Shown here one piece after another: positions 1 through 6,681 of a stretch of 64,000 bases of DNA (its first letter is position 1; each line of letters begins with the position of its first letter). The DNA lies in NCBI GenBank assembly GCA_024235895.1, contig JACKLM010000002.1, forward strand, positions 496,001-560,000. The letters are read 5' to 3'. This DNA is from Burkholderiaceae bacterium (lineage in GTDB: Bacteria; Pseudomonadota; Gammaproteobacteria; Burkholderiales; Burkholderiaceae_C). Below the pieces are notes generated by a model that was given only the letters and a program-made list of their open reading frames with translations, was not told where the DNA came from and did not search any database. Made by a program: the position numbers and the translations under genes.

Positions 1-323
1 CCCGGCTTGGCCGGTGCCATCAGCACCCGCGCCGCACCGTGGTGGCCGGCGACGTTGTGGTGGATGGTGCCGTTCTTCAGCGCGACCTTGAACATGTCGC
101 GGCGCGCGGCCTCCATCGCCTTTTGCACCGCCACCGGCACTTCCTTGGCCTTGCCCTTGCCCATGCCGATGCGGCCGTCGCCGTCGCCGACGACCGTCAG
201 CGCGGCGAAGCTCAGCGTGCGTCCGCCCTTGACGACCTTGGTGACGCGGTTGACCGCGATCATCTTCTCCTTCAGGCCGTCGTCGTTGCCCTCGATCTGG
301 GCGCGCGGGGTGAACCTTGCCAT
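1..323 (-). CDS. rpsE: 30S ribosomal protein S5, C-terminus cut by window edge
   Basis: S5 lies at the back of the 30S body near the A-site entrance and contributes to decoding accuracy. The visible 107 residues begin MARFTPRAQIEG and contain the S5 double-stranded-RNA-binding region (GLKEKMIAVNRVTKVVKGG, then RTLSFAALTVVGDGDGRIG, then GMGKGKAKEVP). The gene runs off the left end before its C-terminal domain. It follows rplR by 30 nt in the spc cluster, as in the classical order rplF-rplR-rpsE. The start is the ATG at 321-323. Confidence 0.97.
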   Translation of the reverse strand, partial: MARFTPRAQIEGNDDGLKEKMIAVNRVTKVVKGGRTLSFAALTVVGDGDGRIGMGKGKAKEVPVAVQKAMEAARRDMFKVALKNGTIHHNVAGHHGAARVLMAPAKP

Positions 324-353
324 CGTCGTTGTCCTTTCTTCGCCCGGCCGCGG

Positions 354-713
354 TCAGAACTGCAGGCCGGCTTCGCGCGCCGCCTCGGCCAGCGCCTTGA
401 CGCGGCCGTGGAAGGCGAATCCCGAGCGGTCGAAGGCGACGCGCTCGACGCCCGCGGCACGCGCCTTCTCGGCGATGCGCCTGCCGATCACGGCCGCAGC
501 GGCGACGCTGCCTCCGCTGGCCAGCTCGGCGCGGACGTCCTTCTCCAGCGTCGACGCGCTCGCCAGCACACGTGCGCCGTCGCCGGAGATCACGCTGGCG
601 TAGATGTGCGCGTTGCTGCGGTGCACGGCGAGCCGCACGACGCCCTGCTGGGCGATGCGCGCGCGCGTCTGACGAGCCCGGCGCAGACGCTGCTGCTTCT
701 TGTCGGCCATCAT
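354..713 (-). CDS. rplR: 50S ribosomal protein L18
   Basis: L18 binds 5S rRNA and helps anchor it in the central protuberance of the 50S subunit. The 119-residue product has the basic N-terminus (KKQQRLRRARQTRARI) and the core motif RLAVHRSNAHIYASVI. It ends FDRSGFAFHGRVKALAEAAR, the usual L18 signature, and its length is typical. Two ATG codons are in tandem. The first (711-713) is favoured because a GGGAG ribosome-binding sequence lies 7 nt before it. It is separated from rplF by 12 nt. Confidence 0.97.
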   Translation of the reverse strand: MMADKKQQRLRRARQTRARIAQQGVVRLAVHRSNAHIYASVISGDGARVLASASTLEKDVRAELASGGSVAAAAVIGRRIAEKARAAGVERVAFDRSGFAFHGRVKALAEAAREAGLQF

Positions 714-725
714 CGTGGTGCTCCC

Positions 726-1262
726 TTACTTCTTCTTCGTCTCTTTGAGGACCACGCGCTCGTTGGCGTAGCGGATCCCCTTGCCCTTGTACGGCTCGGG
801 CGGCCGGACCGCGCGCACCTCGGCGGCGATCTGGCCGACCGCCTGGCGGTCGGCGCCCTTGATGACGATCTCGGTCGGCGTCGGGCACTCGACCTTGATG
901 CCCTCGGGCATCTCCTTGGCGACCGGGTGCGAATAGCCCACCTGCAGGTTGAGCCGGTTGCCCTGCGCCTGCGCGCGGTAGCCGACGCCGACCAGGTTGA
1001 GCTTGCGCTCGAAGCCCTTGCTGACGCCTCGCACCATGTTGGCGAGCACCGCGCGCGTGGTGCCGCGCAACGCGCCGGCCTCGACCGCCTTGTCGTCGGT
1101 GAGTTCCACGCGCAGCCGGCTGCCGTCGCGCTCCAGCCGCACCAGCCGGTGCACCGGCTGGGTCAGCGCACCGCCAGCGCCCTTGACGGTGACGCTGTCG
1201 GACGAAACCGAGACGTCCACGCCCTGCGGGATCTCGATCGGCATCTTTCCAATGCGGGACAT
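726..1262 (-). CDS. rplF: 50S ribosomal protein L6
   Basis: L6 sits next to the sarcin-ricin loop and the factor-binding centre of the 50S subunit. The 178-residue product starts MSRIGKMPIEIP and has the two repeated L6 domains. The second carries the conserved GADRQAVGQIAAEVRAVRPP and PYKGKGIRY motifs, and the protein ends with a lysine-rich tail. Length matches bacterial L6. It is 13 nt downstream of rpsH and 12 nt upstream of rplR, consistent with one transcript. Confidence 0.97.
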   Translation of the reverse strand: MSRIGKMPIEIPQGVDVSVSSDSVTVKGAGGALTQPVHRLVRLERDGSRLRVELTDDKAVEAGALRGTTRAVLANMVRGVSKGFERKLNLVGVGYRAQAQGNRLNLQVGYSHPVAKEMPEGIKVECPTPTEIVIKGADRQAVGQIAAEVRAVRPPEPYKGKGIRYANERVVLKETKKK

Positions 1263-1275
1263 GTCGACTGCCTCC

Positions 1276-1671
1276 TCAGGCCACGTAGCAAAGGACCTCG
1301 CCGCCGACGCCGGAGGCGCGCGCCTTGCGGTCGGTCATGACGCCGCGCGGGGTCGTGACGATCGCCACCCCCAGGCCGTTCATGACCTGCGGGATGTCGT
1401 GGCGGCCCTTGTAGACGCGCAGGCCCGGGCGGCTGACCCGCTCGATGCGCTCGATCACCGGACGGCCGGCGTAGTACTTCAGCGTCACGTCGAGCTCGGT
1501 CTTGCCGCCGTCGCTGCGCACGGCGAAGTCGTCGATGTAGCCCTCGTCCTTCAGCACCTGCGCGATCGCGACCTTGAGCTTGGACGACGGCATCGTCACC
1601 GACGCCTTCTCCACGCGCTGGGCGTTGCGGATGCGGGTCAACATGTCGGCGATGGGATCACTCATGCTCAT
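1276..1671 (-). CDS. rpsH: 30S ribosomal protein S8
   Basis: S8 is a primary binder of the central domain of 16S rRNA. In E. coli it is also the translational repressor of the spc operon, acting near the start of rplE. The product is 131 residues, with N-terminal MSDPIADMLTRIRNAQ and C-terminal GVMTDRKARASGVGGEVLC, both diagnostic. The first of two in-frame ATGs (1669-1671) is chosen because a GGAG motif lies about 7 nt upstream. It sits between rpsN and rplF. Confidence 0.97.
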   Translation of the reverse strand: MSMSDPIADMLTRIRNAQRVEKASVTMPSSKLKVAIAQVLKDEGYIDDFAVRSDGGKTELDVTLKYYAGRPVIERIERVSRPGLRVYKGRHDIPQVMNGLGVAIVTTPRGVMTDRKARASGVGGEVLCYVA

Positions 1672-1699
1672 CGATGTTCTCCTGCGGTCCTCGCGCCGA

Positions 1700-2005
1700 T
1701 CACCAGCTGGCCTTGATCACGCCCGGGATGTCGCCCTTGAAGGCGAGCTCGCGGATCTTGTTGCGCGACAGGCCGAACAGGCGGAAGGTGCCGCGCGCGC
1801 GCCCTGTCAGCGCGCAGCGGCTGCGCAGCCGTGTGGGATTCGCGTTGCGCGGAAGCTTCTGCAGCTCCAGGCGCGCGAGGTAGCGCTCCTCCTCGGAGCG
1901 CTGCTGGTCGCCGATGACGCCCTGGAGCTCGGCGCGCTTCTTCGCGTACTTGGCGACCAGTTGTTCGCGCTTGGCCTCGCGCTGCTTGATGGACTTCTTC
2001 GCCAC
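1700..2005 (-). CDS. rpsN: 30S ribosomal protein S14 (zinc-independent form)
   Basis: S14 binds the 3' major domain of 16S rRNA in the subunit head. At 101 residues this is the long form without the zinc-binding CxxC pairs of the short form. It begins MAKKSIKQREAKREQL and has the conserved RCALTGRARGTFRLFGLSRN segment, then KIRELAFKGDIPGVIKASW. It lies 8 nt after rplE and 28 nt before rpsH, the standard spc position. Confidence 0.97.
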   Translation of the reverse strand: MAKKSIKQREAKREQLVAKYAKKRAELQGVIGDQQRSEEERYLARLELQKLPRNANPTRLRSRCALTGRARGTFRLFGLSRNKIRELAFKGDIPGVIKASW

Positions 2006-2013
2006 GGGTCACC

Positions 2014-2577
2014 TCAGTTCTTGAACGGGAAGCGAAACGCCGCCAGCAGCGCCTTGCACTCTTCGTCGCTCTTCGCGCTGGTCGTGATGCTGATGTTCAG
2101 CCCGCGCAGCGTGTCGATCTTGTCGTAGTCGATCTCGGGGAAGATGATCTGTTCCTTGACGCCGACGTTGTAGTTGCCGCGGCCGTCGAACGCCCGCCCC
2201 GAGATGCCGCGGAAGTCCCGCACGCGCGGCAGCGCGACCGTGACGAAGCGGTCGAGAAACTCGTACATGCGCACGCCGCGCAGCGTGACCATGCACCCGA
2301 CCGGCACGTTCTCGCGGATCTTGAAGCCGGCGATCGCCTTGCGCGACTTGGTCACGACCGGCTTTTGGCCGGCGATCTTGGTCAGGTCCGCGACCGCGTG
2401 ATCCATGACCTTCTTGTCCGCCACGGCCTCGCCCACGCCCATGTTGAGCGTGATCTTGCGCAGGCGCGGCACCTGCATGACCGACTTGTAGCCGAACCGG
2501 GCCATCAGCTCCGGGACGATCTTCTCGTGGTAGTGCGCCTGCAGGCGAGCCTGGACGGCGGGTTGATGACTTGCCAT
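2014..2577 (-). CDS. rplE: 50S ribosomal protein L5
   Basis: L5 joins 5S rRNA to the large subunit and touches the P-site tRNA. The 187-residue product carries the hallmark LRKITLNMGVGEA near residue 40 and the FDGRGNYNVGVKEQIIFPEI block, and it ends FRFPFKN. Its N-terminus is about eight residues longer than E. coli L5 (MASHQPAVQARLQAHYHE). In E. coli the S8 repressor site is at the start of this gene. No equivalent fold could be confirmed here by eye. Confidence 0.97.
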   Translation of the reverse strand: MASHQPAVQARLQAHYHEKIVPELMARFGYKSVMQVPRLRKITLNMGVGEAVADKKVMDHAVADLTKIAGQKPVVTKSRKAIAGFKIRENVPVGCMVTLRGVRMYEFLDRFVTVALPRVRDFRGISGRAFDGRGNYNVGVKEQIIFPEIDYDKIDTLRGLNISITTSAKSDEECKALLAAFRFPFKN

Positions 2578-2588
2578 CTCGATGATCC

Positions 2589-2906
2589 TCAGGCCTTGAT
2601 CGCTTCGCCGCTGGACTTGTAGACGCGCATCTTCTTGCCGTCGGCCAGCAGCTTGATCCCCACGCGATCGGCCTTGCCGGTCGCGGGGTTGTAGATCGCC
2701 ACGTTGGACTGGTGGATCGGCATCGTCTTGTCGACGACGCCGCCGGTGGTGCCCTTCATCGGGTTGGGCTTGACGTGCTTCTTGGCGACGTTGACGCCCT
2801 CGACGACGACGTGGTCGGCGTCGGCGCGCCGCGTCACGGTGCCGCGGCGGCCCTTGTCGCGACCGGCCAGCACGATGACCTGGTCGCCCTTGCGGATCTT
2901 GTTCAT
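2589..2906 (-). CDS. rplX: 50S ribosomal protein L24
   Basis: L24 initiates 50S assembly by binding domain I of 23S rRNA. The 105-residue product starts MNKIRKGDQVIVLAGRDKGR, a KOW motif that identifies the family, and continues with the conserved MKGTTGGVVDKTMPIHQSNV block. The frame remains open upstream into rplN, so the ATG at 2904-2906 was chosen from the family N-terminus. It lies 26 nt after rplN and 11 nt before rplE. Confidence 0.97.
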   Translation of the reverse strand: MNKIRKGDQVIVLAGRDKGRRGTVTRRADADHVVVEGVNVAKKHVKPNPMKGTTGGVVDKTMPIHQSNVAIYNPATGKADRVGIKLLADGKKMRVYKSSGEAIKA

Positions 2907-2932
2907 GGTGGGTCCTCGGGTCGGGCCGGGCG

Positions 2933-3301
2933 TCAGAGCACTTCCGGCGCCAGCGAGACGATCTTCATGAAGCGCTCGGTGCGCAGCTCGCGCGTCACCG
3001 GGCCGAAGATGCGGGTGCCGATCGGCTCGAGCTTGTTGTTCAGCAGGACGGCGGCATTGCCGTCGAACTTGACCAGCGAGCCATCCTGGCGGCGAACGCC
3101 CTTGGCGGTGCGCACGACGACGGCGTTGTAGATCTCGCCCTTCTTGACGCGGCCGCGCGGCGCCGCCTCCTTGATCGAGACCTTGATGACGTCGCCGATG
3201 CCGGCATAGCGCCGCTTGGAGCCGCCGAGCACCTTGATGCACATGACGGACTTCGCGCCCGTGTTGTCGGCCACGTCGAGCCGCGATTGCATTTGGATCA
3301 T
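2933..3301 (-). CDS. rplN: 50S ribosomal protein L14
   Basis: L14 contacts 16S rRNA helix 14 and forms part of intersubunit bridge B8. The 122-residue product begins MIQMQSRLDVADNTGAKSVM and ends RELRTERFMKIVSLAPEVL, with AVVVRTAKGVRRQDGSLVKF in the middle; all are L14 signatures. It is the first gene of the spc group. It has a long leader and a near-consensus promoter about 130 nt upstream (3435-3464), beyond which lies the inserted peroxiredoxin gene. Confidence 0.98.
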   Translation of the reverse strand: MIQMQSRLDVADNTGAKSVMCIKVLGGSKRRYAGIGDVIKVSIKEAAPRGRVKKGEIYNAVVVRTAKGVRRQDGSLVKFDGNAAVLLNNKLEPIGTRIFGPVTRELRTERFMKIVSLAPEVL

Positions 3302-3434
3302 CGTTCGTCCCCAACTTGGACCCGCTGCACGATGTCGGCAGCAGGCCAGTCTTGGGCCCCTGGTGTGGGTCGGTGCCGCTGCGCGGTCACGGTGCGACGC
3401 CTGGCCTGCACCCCCGCTCGCGGCGAAGCTGCGG

Positions 3435-3464
3435 ATTATGGATGAACCTGGCGAAGGATGTCAA
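3435..3464 (-). promoter_or_regulatory. Predicted sigma-70 promoter for the spc operon
   Basis: On the minus strand a perfect TTGACA (-35, 3459-3464) is followed after 18 nt by CATAAT (-10, 3435-3440), a 5/6 match to TATAAT. Transcription would start near 3428 and give an mRNA leader of about 127 nt before rplN. It is the best promoter match I found in the ribosomal block. It sits where E. coli starts its separate spc operon, and here it would free rplN and later genes from read-through across the inserted peroxiredoxin. Confidence 0.75.
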
Positions 3465-3546
3465 GGGCGAGCCCGTGCAGGCGGCTTGCGGTCCGCCCGA
3501 GGGCGCAGAGGCGAGCGCGCGGCGTCGGGAATCCGCGCAGGCATCC

Positions 3547-3575
3547 AGCGCCTGCCAGGCGGCCTGGCAGGCGCT
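3547..3575 (-). terminator. Hairpin immediately after the peroxiredoxin stop, terminator-like
   Basis: A perfect 13-bp stem (3547-3559 with 3563-3575) and a 3-nt loop starts 4 nt beyond the stop codon of the peroxiredoxin gene. It is very GC-rich, but on the minus strand no T tract follows it. It is therefore an atypical intrinsic terminator, or a 3'-end-stabilising or Rho-assisted structure. It lies between the gene and the spc promoter. Confidence 0.5.
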
Positions 3576-3579
3576 GCGT

Positions 3580-4092
3580 TCAGCCCGCAGAGCGCAGCTG
3601 CGACAGCATGGTGCCGGCGTCGCTCACCTCGAACTTGCCCGGGGCCTCGACGTTGAGCGTCTTGACGACGCCGTCGTCGACCAGCATCGAGTACCGGTTG
3701 GAGCGCAGCCCAAGGCCGGCTGCGGTCAGGTCCAGCGTCAGGCCGGTGGCCTGGGTGAAGGCGGCGCTGCCGTCGGCCATCATGCGGACCTTGCCGGCGG
3801 TCTTCAGCTCGCGGCCCCAGGCGCCCATGACGAAGGCGTCGTTGACCGAGACGCACCAGATTTCGTCGACGCCGACGGCCTTCAGCGCATCGGCCTTGTC
3901 GACATAGCCGGGGACGTGCTTGGCCGAGCAGGTCGGCGTGTAGGCACCGGGCAGCGCGAACACCGCGATCTTCTTGCCGGCCGTGGCCTGGTGGATGTCG
4001 AAGCTGGCGGGGCCGACCGAACAGCCCTCGCCCTCGACCTCGATGTACTCCTGGAGCGTGCCCGCGGGCAGCTTGTCTCCGATCTTCAGCAT
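3580..4092 (-). CDS. Peroxiredoxin of the Prx5 / redoxin type
   Basis: This is a thiol peroxidase that would reduce hydrogen peroxide and alkyl hydroperoxides. The 170-residue product starts MLKIGDKLPAGTLQEYIEVE. The peroxidatic cysteine is C55 in the motif PGAYTPTCSAKHVPGY, followed by the family block VNDAFVMGAWG. C24 and C80 are further cysteines. Length fits Prx5 proteins without a fused glutaredoxin. The ATG at 4090-4092 has AGGAG upstream. It lies between rpsQ and rplN, exactly at the S10/spc operon boundary. A terminator (4158-4198) precedes it and a hairpin (3547-3575) follows it, so it is probably its own transcription unit. No clear promoter was found in the short gap after the upstream terminator. 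Confidence 0.92.
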   Translation of the reverse strand: MLKIGDKLPAGTLQEYIEVEGEGCSVGPASFDIHQATAGKKIAVFALPGAYTPTCSAKHVPGYVDKADALKAVGVDEIWCVSVNDAFVMGAWGRELKTAGKVRMMADGSAAFTQATGLTLDLTAAGLGLRSNRYSMLVDDGVVKTLNVEAPGKFEVSDAGTMLSQLRSAG

Positions 4093-4157
4093 CAGGGGGT
4101 TCTCCTGCAGTTGGTGGGGAAGCGGTTCGCGACCGTCTTGCCCGCGCGACGGGCACG

Positions 4158-4198
4158 AAAAAGCGGCCGGCGCCGGAGTGTTCCAGCTTCCGGCCGCT
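4158..4198 (-). terminator. Rho-independent terminator after rpsQ
   Basis: On the minus strand a 9-bp stem (4162-4170 pairing with 4190-4198, AGCGGCCGG with CCGGCCGCT) encloses a 19-nt loop. A run of five T residues (4158-4162) follows directly. It starts about 45 nt after the rpsQ stop codon and ends the S10 gene group. It precedes the peroxiredoxin gene by about 65 nt, so it should reduce or block read-through from the ribosomal promoter into that gene. Confidence 0.7.
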
Positions 4199-4242
4199 GC
4201 GTGCGGCACAGGGTCATGCCGGCGAGGGCGCCGGCGGTGGCG

Positions 4243-4530
4243 TCAGATCAGCTCGGCCTTCTGGACCAGCCTCGTCACGACCCAGGACTTGGTCTTGGAG
4301 ATCGGACGGCCCTCGGCGATCTCGACCAGGTCGCCCATCTTGACCTGGCCCTGCTCGTCGTGCGCGTGGTACTTGCGCGATCGCGCGACGATCTTGCCGT
4401 ACAGCGGGTGCGCGGCGCGGCGCTCGACCAGCACGGTGACGGTCTTGGCACGCTTGTCGCTGACGACGCGGCCGACCAGCGTGCGCGTATTCTTCGCCGG
4501 CGCGGCGGTCTCGTTCGGGGCGGCGCTCAT
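4243..4530 (-). CDS. rpsQ: 30S ribosomal protein S17
   Basis: S17 is a primary 16S rRNA binding protein of the OB-fold type. The 95-residue product has the family core RTLVGRVVSDKRAKTVTVLV and then HPLYGKIVARSRKYHAHDE. It ends with ISKTKSWVVTRLVQKAELI. The start codon overlaps the rpmC stop codon (ATGA), which implies coupled translation. It is the last gene of the S10 group and is followed by an intrinsic terminator. Confidence 0.97.
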   Translation of the reverse strand: MSAAPNETAAPAKNTRTLVGRVVSDKRAKTVTVLVERRAAHPLYGKIVARSRKYHAHDEQGQVKMGDLVEIAEGRPISKTKSWVVTRLVQKAELI

Positions 4531-4727
4531 TTGGCGGCTTCCTTCTTCTTCTGCGCCAGGATCGTCTTGGCGCGGGCGATATCACGCCGCGTCCTGCCGA
4601 GCTGCGACGTGTTGGCCAGCTGCTGCGTGGCCTTCTGCATGCGCAGGCCGAAGTGCGCCCGCAGCAGCTCGGTGACTTCCTTTTCCAGCGCCGCGACGTC
4701 CTTGGCGCGCAGTTCGGAGGCTTTCAT
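4527..4727 (-). CDS. rpmC: 50S ribosomal protein L29
   Basis: L29 is a small two-helix protein at the polypeptide exit tunnel, near the docking site for trigger factor and SRP. The 66-residue product is MKASELRAKD, then LLRAHFGLRMQKATQQLANT and RTRRDIARAKTILAQKK, which is the family pattern. The frame is open upstream into rplP, so the start at 4725-4727 was picked from the family N-terminus and the 16-nt spacing from rplP. Its stop overlaps the rpsQ start by 4 nt. Confidence 0.96.
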   Translation of the reverse strand: MKASELRAKDVAALEKEVTELLRAHFGLRMQKATQQLANTSQLGRTRRDIARAKTILAQKKKEAAK

Positions 4728-4743
4728 CGAGGGGTCTCCTGTC

Positions 4744-5160
4744 TCAGGCGCCGATCTGGCGGGCGACGAAGGTGCAGCGCAGCGGCAGCTTGGCCGCCGC
4801 GAGCGTGAACGCCTCGCGCGCGAGCGGCTCGGGCACGCCGTTGATCTCGTACAGCACCTTGCCGGGCTGGATCTCGGCGACCCAGTACTCGGGGTTGCCC
4901 TTGCCGTTTCCCATGCGGACCTCGGCCGGCTTCTCGGAGATCGGCTTGTCCGGGAAGATGCGGATGAAGATGCGACCGCCGCGCTTGATGTGGCGGGAGA
5001 TCGCACGCCGCGCAGCCTCGATCTGGCGCGCGGTCAGGCGGCCCCGCTCGGTCGCCTTCAGGCCGTACTCGCCGAACGACACCAGCGTCCCGCGCGTGGC
5101 GGTGCCGGTGTTGCGGCCCTTGTGCTCCTTGCGGAACTTGCGACGCTTCGGTTGCAGCAT
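4744..5160 (-). CDS. rplP: 50S ribosomal protein L16
   Basis: L16 organises the A-site tRNA and peptidyl-transferase region of the 50S subunit. The 138-residue product starts MLQPKRRKFRKEHKGRNTG and has VSFGEYGLKA, GGRIFIRIFPDKPISEKP and RMGNGKGNPEYWVAEIQPGK, all L16 hallmarks. The ATG at 5158-5160 has GGAGAG about 5 nt upstream. The reading frame is open upstream into rpsC with no stop, producing an apparent S3-L16 fusion of 427 residues. The conserved N-terminus and its ribosome-binding site argue that L16 is made separately. Confidence 0.95.
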   Translation of the reverse strand: MLQPKRRKFRKEHKGRNTGTATRGTLVSFGEYGLKATERGRLTARQIEAARRAISRHIKRGGRIFIRIFPDKPISEKPAEVRMGNGKGNPEYWVAEIQPGKVLYEINGVPEPLAREAFTLAAAKLPLRCTFVARQIGA

Positions 5161-5162
5161 CG

Positions 5163-6027
5163 TCACTCTCCTTTGTTCTCGGGCGCGGCGGCAGCCGGCG
5201 CGCGGCGCACGCGCTTGACGGCGGGCGTCCGCGGGGCGTCGCCGGCAGCGCCGCGGCGCGCCGGCGCCACGCTCGCCACCCTCGGCGGCACGCGGTGCGC
5301 GCTCGCCGGGACGGCCGCGGGCGCCGGGGCGCGCCGGACGGCGCGGACGGCGGTCGTCCTCGGCCGCCTCGATGCGCGCCAGCCCCGGCGACTCGCCGTT
5401 GGCCAGGCGGTCGCCGCGGTAGACCCAGACCTTGACGCCGATGACGCCGTAGGTCGTCTTGGCCTCGGCGAATCCGTAGTCGATGTCGGCCTTCAGCGTG
5501 TGCAGCGGCACGCGGCCCTCGCGGTACCACTCGCAGCGTGCGATCTCGATGCCGTTGAGCCGTCCCGAGGACATGATCTTCACGCCCTGGGCCCCCAGAC
5601 GCATCGCGTTCTGCATCGCGCGCTTCATCGCGCGACGGAACATGATGCGCTTCTCGAGCTGCTGCGTGATCGACTCGGCGATCAGCTGCGCGTCGACCTC
5701 GGGCTTGCGGATCTCCTCGATATTGACCGCAACCGGCACGCCCAGCCGGCGCGCGAGCTCGGCCTTGAGGTTCTCGATGTCCTCGCCCTTCTTCCCGATC
5801 ACGACCCCCGGGCGCGCCGAGTAGATCGTGATGCGTGCGTTCTTGGCCGGGCGCTCGATGAGGATGCGCGAGACGGCGGCGTTCTTCAGCCGCGCCTTCA
5901 GGAACTCGCGCACCTTCAGGTCCTCGGCGAGCATGCCGGCGAAGTTGCGGTTGTTGGCGAACCAGCGCGAGGCCCAGGCCCTCGTGACCGAGAGCCGGAA
6001 GCCGGTCGGATGGATTTTCTGTCCCAT
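5163..6027 (-). CDS. rpsC: 30S ribosomal protein S3, with a one-base frame displacement near its 3' end
   Basis: S3 forms part of the mRNA entry channel and has mRNA helicase activity. The first about 250 codons read normally: MGQKIHPTGFRLSVTR, the KH-domain loop VVIGKKGEDIENL, and then VGVKVWVYRGD-type S3 core sequence. In the basic Ala/Arg/Gly tail (about 5,220-5,260) the frame no longer matches the family and stays open into rplP. The next frame over gives a tail with AVKRVRRAPAAAAPENKGE and a TGA at 5163-5165, two bases before rplP. It also uses only G/C-ending codons, whereas the continuing frame uses CGA, CAA, AGG and AGA. The 865-nt span is one base over a multiple of three. Either a sequencing indel or a real frameshift is present. 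Confidence 0.9.
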
Positions 6028-6049
6028 GGTGTCTCGTCCCAGCTTCGCG

Positions 6050-6385
6050 TCAGTCGCCGACGGTCACGTAGATGTGGCAGGTGGGCTTGCCCAGGCGGTT
6101 GCCGCGGCCCTTGGCGCGCGCGGCGAAGCGCTTGAGCGTCATGCCCTGCTCGACGTGGATCGTCTTGACGCGCAGTTCGTCGATATCGGCGCCGTCGTTG
6201 TGCTCGGCGTTCGCGACCGCCGACTCGACGACCTTCTTGACGATGCCCGCGGCCTTCTTCGGCGTGAAGCTCAGGATCTGGATCGCCTGGTCGACCTTCT
6301 TGCCGCGTACCAGGTCGGCCACCAGCCGCCCCTTCTGGGCCGACAGCCGCACGCCGCGCAGACTCGCCTTGGTTTCGGTTGCCAT
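6050..6385 (-). CDS. rplV: 50S ribosomal protein L22
   Basis: L22 lines the nascent-chain tunnel with its extended beta-hairpin loop, a site of macrolide-resistance mutations. The 111-residue product has SAQKGRLVADLVRGKKVDQA, SFTPKKAAGIVKKVVESAVA and the hairpin AARAKGRGNRLGKPTCHIYV, which looks wild type. Position between rpsS (10 nt) and rpsC (22 nt) is standard. The start is the ATG at 6383-6385. Confidence 0.97.
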   Translation of the reverse strand: MATETKASLRGVRLSAQKGRLVADLVRGKKVDQAIQILSFTPKKAAGIVKKVVESAVANAEHNDGADIDELRVKTIHVEQGMTLKRFAARAKGRGNRLGKPTCHIYVTVGD

Positions 6386-6395
6386 CGTGCGCTCC

Positions 6396-6671
6396 TTACT
6401 TCTTCGCCTTCTTGTCCGCGGGGTGACCCTTGAACAGGCGCGTCAGCGCGAACTCGCCGAGCTTGTGGCCGACCATCTGGTCGGTCACGTACACCGGCAC
6501 GTGCTGCTTGCCGTTGTGCACGGCCACCGTCAGGCCGATGAACTCGGGCAGGATCGTGCTGCGGCGCGACCAGGTCTTGATCGGCTTCTTGTCCTTGGTG
6601 GCGGCGGCCTTCTCGACCTTGGCCATCAGGTGGTGGTCCACGAACGGACCCTTCTTCAGTGAACGTGCCAT
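6396..6671 (-). CDS. rpsS: 30S ribosomal protein S19
   Basis: S19 is in the head of the 30S subunit and contacts S13 and the A-site finger. The 91-residue product starts MARSLKKGPFVDHHLMAKVE and has RRSTILPEFIGLTVAVHNGK and HKLGEFALTRLFKGH, typical in sequence and length. It is 10 nt downstream of rplB and 10 nt upstream of rplV. Confidence 0.98.
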   Translation of the reverse strand: MARSLKKGPFVDHHLMAKVEKAAATKDKKPIKTWSRRSTILPEFIGLTVAVHNGKQHVPVYVTDQMVGHKLGEFALTRLFKGHPADKKAKK

Positions 6672-6681
6672 CGCCGAGGCC

